Shown here one piece after another: positions 34,176 to 41,901 of a DNA stretch of 41,901 bases. Each line of letters opens with the position of its first letter. The stretch's first letter is position 1. Below the pieces are notes generated by a model that was given only the letters and a program-made list of their open reading frames with translations, had not been told where the DNA came from and searched no databases. The translations under genes were made by a program, and so were the position numbers. Origin of the DNA: Sphaeroforma sirkka (taxonomy: Eukaryota > Opisthokonta > Ichthyosporea > Ichthyophonida); assembly GCA_001586965.3 (NCBI GenBank), contig LUCW03001730.1, positions 1-41,901 on the forward strand. The letters are read 5' to 3'.

Positions 34176-36089
34176 TCTTATTTAGCATCCAATCGGTTGC
34201 TAATAACTCCTTGACTGTTTTCTGGTAGTCGGGCACAAGTCGAGAGAGCATGTCAGGAAGATGGTTATGTATTCCTGGTATGTGTGTTATATTAAAAGCG
34301 AACTTGGCAATAATGTCATGCCAGCGGCTCACCAACTGTGAGTCAGGGTTCATGTCTTTTAAATATGTTAGAGACTTTTGATCACAGGCGACAGTAAAGT
34401 AACTTCCATAAAGGTAGTCTTTAAACTGTCGTAGCGCAGTAACTATAGCAAGGAGCTCTTGTTTAACGGTAGGGTAATTCCGTTGACTCTTATTATAATT
34501 CTTGCTAAAGAATTGTATGTAGCGCGGTTTACCATTTATCGTTTGGTAAAGCACTCCACCTACCGCTCGATCTGAAGCGTCGGTTGCTACTTGAATGGGA
34601 CACCATCCACAGGGTACTGCATGATGGGTGCGTCCATTACTTTACTTTTGACTAGTTTAAATGCATCATCACATTCTTTAGTCCAAAGCTTTCCCAAAGG
34701 TCCTTTGTGCAGCCGTAGGTGACTGAAAGGCTTTAAGTAATGAGAAAGATGCGGTACCGAATCCGAGAAGAAGTTAACAAACCCACACACAGAGTTCACA
34801 TCTCTTCCAGTAATTGGTGTTGATAAATCCAACAGAAACTGTTTCTTGCCAGGATCAATTTCTACCCCTGCTGCAGATACTTTGTAGCCAAGTAAGTGTA
34901 TAGTATCTTTAGCAAAAGAACACTTGTCTTCGTTAATCTTAAGTTTAACATGATTAAGTCGCTTTAAGACTTCTTTAACGAGTTTAGCATGTTCATGTGC
35001 TGTCTTTGTAAAGATAACTATATCATCTAAATAGACTGATACGTTATACGACAGGTCCGCAAATAGTTCCATCATAACTTGTTGGAAGAAAGAAGGTAAC
35101 ATGTGTAAGCCTTCAGGTGCACCTTTAAACTGGTACTTCTTACCTTGCCAAGTAAAGGAAAAGTATTTCCTATGAGGCTCATATATCTGTAGTTGATGGA
35201 ATGCAGCTTTTAAGTCTATCTTGGAAAAGATAGTCGCACCTCCATTTTGCGTAGTATCTCGCTTATCTTAGGTAAGGGAAAACTATGTTGCGGGATTAGT
35301 TTGTTGATTGGCGGTAGGTCTAGTACTACTCTCTTGTTGTTTTACTAAACGTTCCATCAGATTTATATTGATCGACCGCTAAGAGAGCTAAGTTAACTGG
35401 GGTTCCATCATAATTGATTTCAATTAGACCCTGTTTTAACGAATCTCCAATTTGGATTTTGACAATGTCTTTGTGTCTCCAACTCACGTAGTTATGTGAA
35501 GGACACTTTAACTTAGAGAAGTCGACGTTTGTTAAGTCAAGCTTAACGTACCCGTTAGAGAACTTAAACATACACCAGTCAGTTATTGCAATCTTTCTGT
35601 TTTGTATAATTAAGTCCATAATTATATCAGTAAAGTGCGGAAACATATCTTTTGCTTCACCTTCCAGAGGTTTAGGTATCTTTAACACATGTTATCATCT
35701 GACTGATCTTTATTTGGGTCCAGCCCATTAGGCAGACCAGTGAGAGTTATACCTAAACTGAGAAGATCAGTCATACCTATAACTAAATCGTATTTCTGAG
35801 ACATGTTAGTAACGATTAGGTGAGTCTTTATTTCTCTTTTATCTGACAACATTATGTGTACATAGTCGATGGCTTCTTCGCAAGTGGTAACTTTGCCATT
35901 TCCTAAGATTAAATTAGTTGTTTCGTTATGGATAGCCATATTCGTAGCATAGGCTACTCGGCGTGAGATAGCAGAGACTTCAGCCCCTGGATAAAAAAAA
36001 AATGCTATAACTTTTTCTCCATGTACATAAACGGTTTGAAATATACGTTCATCACATTTGGTGATTTTATTGAACTTTTTCTCGTAATC

Positions 36090-38002
36090 TTGCTCTCTGT
36101 CAGTGGTACTTAACTTGGACGTCCGGCATGTCTTTGCAATCCTCTTTGTGCCAACCGTTAGTACCCTTACAAGTAGCACACTCTTTCATATAGTGTCCAA
36201 AATCTGGCTTGCCTGGTGCACACTTAACAGGGTCGTGTCTACCATTCCACTTGCCATTACGTTTTGTGAGGTTGTAACCACACTTCTTGCAAGGCGCTCT
36301 CACCTTCTTTTCACCTTTCGGTTCGGTAGAAGTAGAGCCAGTACCTCCAGTAGTAGTGCGAGGTTTCTTAGTATTACGCACAGTTTTATTCTCTGTCGCG
36401 GTACGCTTAGCGGGCTGGGTAAAGCTCGAGGTACTAAGTACTCTAGTAGACGAGTTGGTATGCTTTTGAACTATCTTCTCGAAGACAGACCAAGGCATAG
36501 ATCGCAAATCATCATATAGGCGATAATATCATCATTGACCTTCTTAAATAGGCTAACCCTCAGAGTCTCAGCACCTCGAATAGTAGTATCGTTTGCAAAG
36601 GTCTTATGAGACTCTAGAAGTTCACGGTCATGTGCATCTTCAAAAAAAAAAAACGTTAAGTATATTCTCACGCAACTGGCGCCAGGGTAGGACTTTCCAG
36701 TTGGGCTCATAGGCCTTCAAGATAGTTTTCCATTCCTCTGACTCACAGAAATGAATAAAGGGCATTCATCATCTGCTTATCTTAAGGCTGGCAGACTTCT
36801 TAAGTTGGTCAAAGGCCTTCAGTGTCTCCAGTGTACTCTCATCGCGTTACCTAGCTGCTTTATAAAGCTTGATTTGAAGCGTTCACGAGGTTCACGCTCA
36901 GTGCTACTGGCTGCTAGTGCCAGAGATGAAAAGATAGCAAATGTTATCCGCTTTCTTATCGTCAAGGTCAGGCTCATTCAATAAACTGTCCTCAGGGACT
37001 TGCATACCAGAACGTAATAGCCTGAGACGTTGTTCTTTGGTTCATACTTCCTCGTCTTCAGTGATAGAGTGGGTACTCTCTAGTGAGGTACTGGTATAAC
37101 GATTGCCAAAATCGTGATTACCAGGCTTAGATGATAAATGAGGATCGATGTTATGAGGGTGGTAAGCCTCATCGATCTCCATACGATCATAGCCTCTGAC
37201 AGGGTTAGGTTTGTCGAGAGGGTGGTCGATTGTAGCTTCCAAACTATAGAGATTAGATTTTGAGGCTGTACCCACTTCACCAGCGGTAACTGGCACAGTG
37301 GTAACCCTGTTGGTTGGTAATCTTGTTGGCTGAAAACCAGAGGGCCTCAGGTTCGAAACCCCGGCTCGGAATATTATTTTTTTTCGGTATAGGAAGAATA
37401 TCGGCCAGGTGGGATAAGATTGAAGGGTCAGAAACTGCGGCAGCGGTTAGCTTCTTTAAAAGCTCATTTTTTGCGGTCCAAATGACGTCGAGATTGAGAA
37501 GACCCAACCACTCGAGTTATGGCGTCCCCAACATTTGCGTCGTCCGCCCCAACATTCGGTGGCGAGGCATTCAGTGGCGAGGCATGCAGTGAAATTTCAC
37601 GAAATGGAACGCCACCATCTTTGTTGATAGGTGGATTGGGCTGACTTTCAGTAGTAATAAACCGTCGATCTAGAGACGATTCCTTTACTTGTTCAGGAAA
37701 TATAGCCTTTCCAATATCTGACTTTTCGCGGTCAGATGGCAAGCTGATGCCCTGGGCTGCACTACTAGGAGACACACGGACGCTGGCGAGCCTTTCCGCG
37801 GCAATTGGGACCTCTCTTTAAGGCTTTAGGGTCCGACGAGTCATCCTTAGAGTTTTCCTCAGCTCAGAAACGGCGTCCTCTACAGCTTCAACGGCAGGCT
37901 CAGTAACAGATGGACCAGTATCTCCAGTAACCTCAGGAACCTCAACAGGCTTAGCATGCTTAGAGCTGGCGGCTCCCTTGCCTTTAGAACTTCCTTTAGC
38001 CA
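36090..38002 (-). pseudogene. gag region of copy C
   Basis: Begins near 38002 with a GSSKGKGAASS-like N-terminus akin to A and B, then a middle part with its own sequence (SLDRRFITTESQPNPPINKD) and the shared VVGSSQSRR segment. Near 36100-36320 lies the Cys-rich end, CKKCGYNLTKRN and CATCKGTNGWHKEDC. Fossil, broken. Confidence 0.75.
37284..37384 (+). other. tRNA-like sequence, antisense in gag (copy C)
   Basis: A box TGGCACAGTGG at 37291-37301, perfect B box GGTTCGAAACC at 37350-37360, and a T-run at 37377-37384. It sits at the same gag position as in A and B but is about 14 bp longer between the boxes, with a hairpin loop reading CTGAAAA. So the insertion predates the split of the subfamilies. 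Confidence 0.55.
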
Positions 38003-38056
38003 GGTCTAAGTATAGTAACTAGCGTGTAGCTTACTTTTAGGTAGTATAGCCACCAT

Positions 38057-38652
38057 TGTAGAAATACGGCCTCCGGTCAGTCTAAAATATCAAGATCAAT
38101 TGAGATAATACATTGGTTTTTATTTGTATTTTAAATAATTTAGTACAAGCTCTTTTTCCAATATTTCCAAAGTGTTCTAAATTCACTTTGATGGCTCCAA
38201 TAGCCTGAGTATTTGGTATGACTCATCTACTTGGACCTATTTGAGACATTAGTAGATGTAGGATATTATAAACTAAATTTTATAATCTCCGAACTACTAC
38301 TTATAGATTTTGGTCCTCCCGCCAATCTCCAAAATCCAATAAGTCTTTTCTTTTTTTTAACTTTTCTTCAGATGGAACTTTATTTATATCAGCTAATGTA
38401 TTAACGTGACTTACGTTATTATGTCTATTTACAAATTAGGCAAGTGGTCATGAACACTTAGTACTTCTAGTGAAAATTATTCAATAAAGAACAGCTAGAG
38501 GTACGCCCTGTGTGATCGAGGATATTTAGGCTCTTAACAAGAGGCAGTCCCGATCATTCTTACACAAGCTACCACTGCTAAATCCTAACTGACTAAATTG
38601 TATTTTAGTTTAATATAGTTTGAAACCTAGTAATTTTCCATCAAAATTTACA
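38057..38652 (+). repeat. 5' LTR of copy D
   Basis: 596 bp in plus orientation, from TGTAGAAATACGGCC to AAATTTACA. TATA-like stretches lie near 38265-38285 and 38370-38380, and AATAAA at 38483-38488, giving the expected U3-R-U5 order. Confidence 0.93.
38483..38488 (+). promoter_or_regulatory. LTR polyadenylation signal AATAAA
   Basis: The AATAAA hexamer about 425 bp into the LTR is kept in every LTR in the window. It marks the end of the R region. Confidence 0.6.
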
Positions 38653-38730
38653 TATTTTCAGTTATTTAGTAGTTACAGTAGTGTACTGCTTCTAGACTGT
38701 CTAACATCGATTTACTAGCCAGCAAATACT

Positions 38731-40770
38731 ATGGCTAAGGGTACTTCTAAAGGCAAGGGAACCGCTAGCTCTAAGCCTGCTAAGCCTGCCGAGGTTCCTG
38801 AGGTCCCTGTGGAAACACCTAGCCTGTCTGGAGTTGAGCCTGCCGAGGAAACTGTTGGGGAAGCCAATTCTGAGGTTGGTACAGAGGATAATCCTGAGGA
38901 TGACTCGTCGGATCCTAAAGCCTTGGAAGAAGAGGTATCTACTACCGCGGAAAGGCTCGCCAGCGTCCGTGTATCACCTAGGAGTGAAGCTCAGGACCCC
39001 AGCTTGCCCCCCCCTGACTACGTGCCGTCAAATATTGGGGATAAACGTCGAAAGGCTGGAAAATTCGTGGATACGAATGTCGGGGACATTATAACTCCAC
39101 ATCTAAAGGACACTCCAGCACAAATCCGGAGTGAAAAGGAAGTATTGGACCTGTCCGAAAATTTCGGTTTCGCCATCGATGGAGAAGCCATTCCATTCAG
39201 CTCAAATCTTGGGGCCGAAGCTGAGGACGCCATAACTCGACAACGAGTGGTTGGATCCTCTCAATCTCGACGCCAATTGAACCGCACTGAAGCGCTCTTG
39301 AAGGAGCTAGCGGCAGCAGCAGTTGTGGACCCTCTATCGTGTCCCACTTGGCTGATATTCTTCCTATACCGAAGAAGAAAAATATTCGGGCCCAGTTTCG
39401 AACCCGAGACCTACTGGTTTACCAGCCAGTATGTTTACTACTAAGCCAGTTACCACTGGCGAGAGAGAAAATATTTCAAAATTTAATCTCTATAGCTCTG
39501 ATGCTACCATTGACCATCCTCTTGACAAACCTAACCCTGTCAGAGGATATGATCGTATGGAACTCGATGAGGCTTACCATCCTCGTAATATCGACCCTCA
39601 TTTGCCAACTAACCCTGGTAATCACGATTTTGGCAATCGCTACACCAGTACCTCGTTAGAGAGTTCCCGCTCTAATCCTGAGGATGAGGAAGTGAGAACC
39701 AGACATACTCGTCTCAGGCTACTACGCTCTGGTATGCAAGTCCTTGAGGATCGTCTATTGAATGACTCTGACCTTGACGATAGGAAAGCGGATAACATTC
39801 GCTATCTAATCGATAACAAGAGAAAGGAAATAGACACCATCTTGGCACTAGCAGCCCGTAGCACTGAGCATGAGCCTCGTGAACCCTTAGAACCAAGCTT
39901 TATAAAGCAGCTAGGTAACGCGCAGGCTGAGGTCGATTTCTCTACTAATGAGAGTACAGTGGAGACACTGAAGGCCTTCGACCAACTTAAGGAGTCTGCC
40001 AGCCTTAAGGATAAGCAGATGATGAATGCCTTTATTCATTTCTGTGAGCCAGGTGAATGGCGAACTATCTTGAAGGCTCATGAGCCCAACTGGAAAGCCC
40101 TACCATGGCACCAGTTGCGTGATAATATACTTAACACCTTTTTTTTTGAAGATGCACGTGACCGTGAACTTTTTAGAGTCTCGCAAGTTCTTTGCGAACG
40201 ATACCACTATTCGAGGTGCTCTAGCTCATATGACACATATGAATACTCGGATGGGTGGTCGTACCTATACTGGCGAATATTTATTAATTTGTCAGATGAT
40301 GGAGACTCTGGGAGCTAACCTCTTTAAGAAAGTCAATGATGACATCATCGCCTATGGTGATTTATGATCTATTCCTTGGTCTGTCTTTGAGAAGATAGTT
40401 CACAAGCATACCAATCCCTCTACTAGAGTACTTAGTACCACGAGCTACACCCAGCCCACTAAGCGAAACGCAGTAGAGAGACTAATACTGCGCGTAGTAC
40501 TAAGAAACCTCGCACTACTACTGGAGGGGGTACTGGCTCTACTTCTACCGAACCGAAAGGTGAAAAGAAGGTGAGAGCGCCTTGCAAGAAGTGTGGTTAC
40601 AACCTCACAAAACGTAATGGCAAGTGGAATGGTAGACACGACCCTGTTAAGTGTGCACCAGGCAAGCCAGATTTTGGACACTATATGAAAGAGTGTGCTA
40701 CTTGTAAGGGTACTAACGGTTGGCACAAAGAGGATTGCAAAGACATGCCGGACGTCCAAGTTAAGCACTG
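38731..40770 (+). pseudogene. gag region of copy D
   Basis: ATG at 38731 gives MAKGTSKGKGTASSKPAKPA, then an acidic part, a GFAIDGEAIPFSSNLG segment, the capsid-like helical part (RTRHTRLRLLRSGMQVLEDR) and the basic Cys-rich end near 40571-40771 with CX2C clusters. A tRNA-like sequence lies antisense at 39378-39460. Fossil, broken. Confidence 0.8.
39378..39460 (-). other. tRNA-like sequence, antisense in gag (copy D)
   Basis: On the minus strand: A-box-like TGGCTTAGTAG (39438-39448), B-box-like GGTTCGAAACT (39394-39404, one change from consensus), and a T5 run (39378-39382). Same place and orientation relative to gag as in A, B and C. Confidence 0.5.
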
Positions 40771-40849
40771 ACAGAGAGCAAGATTACGAGAGAAAAGTTC
40801 AATAAAATCACCAAATGTGATGAACGTATATTTCAAACCGTTTATGTAC

Positions 40850-41553
40850 ATGGAGAAAAAGTTATAGCATTTTTTTTATCCAGGGGCTGAAGTCTCTGCT
40901 ATCTCACGCCGAGTAGCCTATGCTACGAATATGGCTATCCATAACGAAACAACTAATTTAATCTTAGGGAAATGGCAAAGTTACCACTTGCGAAGAAGCC
41001 ATCGACTATGTACACATAATGTTGTCAGATAAAAAAGAGAAATAAAGACTCACCTAATCGTTACTAACATGTCTCAGAAATACGATTTAGTTATAGGTAT
41101 GACTGATCTTCTCAGTTTAGGTATAACTCTCACTGGTCTGCCTAATGGGCTAGACCCAAATAAAGATCAGTCAGATGATAACATGTTAAAGATACCTAAA
41201 CCTCTGGAAGGTGAAGCAAAAGATATGTTTCCGCACTTTACTGATATAATTATGGACTTAATTATACAAAACAGAAGATTGCAATAACTGACTGGTGTAT
41301 GTTTAAGTTCTCTAACGGGTACGTTAAGCTTGACTTAACAAACGTCGACTTTCTAAGTTAAAGTGTCCTTCACATAACTACGTGAGTTGGAGACACAAAG
41401 ACATTGTCAAAATCCAAATTGGAGATTCGTTAAAACAGGGTCTAAGTGAAATCAATTATGATGCAAACCCCAGTTAACTTAGTTCTCTTGGCGTCGATCA
41501 ATATAAATCTGATAGAACACTTAGTAAAACAAGAGTAGTACTATACCTGTCGC
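40850..41553 (+). pseudogene. protease and start of reverse transcriptase, copy D
   Basis: A protease segment with PGAEVSAIS and YDLVIGMTDLLSLGITL, then the region leading to reverse transcriptase (SQKYDLVIG... KIPKPLEGEAKDM). Closest to copy C. Fossil. Confidence 0.8.
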
Positions 41554-41558
41554 TTACC

Positions 41559-41901
41559 ATAATATAACAACTGTGCGATAAGTTGCCAAGGTGGGTTAGC
41601 CCACGCATTATGCTTTTGTTGATAAATGAAAGGCATCACCATTAGGATGAGTCAACGACCTATAATCAGAAACTTGTTTGTTATGTTCTGCGGCGAACAT
41701 ATCAATAGTAAATGGACCCCGTCTTGAGTTGAGCGAGGTTAAATCAATTTCTTATTAAGCATCAATCGATTGCTAATAACTCTTTAACTGTTTTTCTATT
41801 AGTCAGGGACAAGTCGAGAGAGCATGTCAGGAAGAGAATTATGTATTCCTGGTATGTGTAATGTTAAATACGAACTTAGCAATAATGTCATGCCAGCGGC
41901 T
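41559..41901 (-). mobile_element. retroelement fragment, copy E (Dam-like and RNase H parts)
   Basis: A minus-strand fragment matching the Dam-like domain (about 41580-41750) and the C-terminal part of RNase H. It starts where copy D stops and is cut by the window edge. More diverged than A-C and broken. Confidence 0.85.

Larger units (their letters stand above)
32804..38056 (-). mobile_element. Ty3/gypsy-like retroelement, copy C (divergent subfamily, no LTR of its own)
   Basis: A minus-strand interior. Parts seen from high to low: gag about 38002-36090, protease about 36020-35700, reverse transcriptase about 35480-34680 (YLDD 35022-35033), RNase H about 34640-34210, Dam-like domain about 34175-33890, and a C-terminal part of integrase about 33590-33200. 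Its gag N-terminus and protease differ from those of A and B by many substitutions (for example MAIHNETTNLILG against MAVHNETTDLILG), marking a separate subfamily. No LTR in its own orientation flanks it. Broken, about ten breaks. Older than the A/B pair by divergence. Confidence 0.9.
38057..41553 (+). mobile_element. Ty3/gypsy-like LTR retroelement, copy D (5' part, mosaic)
   Basis: A plus-strand element: 5' LTR 38057-38652, leader 38653-38730, gag about 38731-40770, protease about 40850-41130, and the N-terminal part of reverse transcriptase up to 41553, where copy E begins in the opposite orientation. The gag N-terminal half matches A and B, while from about 40550 onward the sequence matches C. 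The copy is therefore a mosaic of the two subfamilies. Broken, about eight breaks. Confidence 0.9.

Overview
The window comes from a eukaryotic nuclear genome rich in repeats. It holds long direct LTRs, Ty3/gypsy-type reverse transcriptase genes, pol III-type promoter boxes, long (AT)n microsatellites and a secreted protein gene with a cleavable signal peptide. I cannot name the species. A microbial eukaryote (protist, alga or early-branching opisthokont) fits best, but that is inference.

Layout. (1) 1-19656: a direct tandem array with a period of about 9.75 kb. Each unit holds the interior of one Ty3/gypsy-like LTR retroelement on the minus strand, its LTR, a 2.08-kb non-LTR spacer and a second LTR. 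Copy A (1-6976, cut by the window edge), spacer (6977-9060), copy B (9061-16753, both LTRs), spacer (16754-18828), and the start of a third unit (18829-19656). (2) 19657-20332: two LTR fragments in opposite orientations. (3) 20333-26291: gene-poor DNA with a strong 37-bp hairpin, a possible fragment of another retroelement, about 900 bp of AT/GT microsatellite, and no confident gene. (4) 26292-31125, minus strand: a host gene for a very large secreted cysteine-rich protein of about 33 modules of 40 residues. (5) 31126-32423: AT-rich upstream DNA with palindromes and CTCAG-rich repeats. (6) 32424-41901: an LTR fragment, copy C (minus), copy D (plus, with its 5' LTR) and copy E (minus). C and D are head to head and form a large inverted repeat.

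The retroelement family has the order gag (zinc-knuckle-like C-terminus), aspartic protease, reverse transcriptase (YLDD), RNase H, integrase (HHCC and DDE-type segments). Two parts are unusual. Between RNase H and integrase lies a domain resembling the phage-type Dam N6-adenine methyltransferase family, which I know mainly from DIRS-type elements. Inside gag, antisense, lies a tRNA-like sequence with pol III A and B boxes followed by a T-run, present in all four copies that cover that region. All copies are broken, with roughly eight to a dozen breaks each. They are treated here as fossils.

Copies A and B are almost the same except for small indels in short tandem repeats and homopolymers. 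The host gene also changes frame at homopolymers. Some of this may be sequence or assembly error rather than biology.
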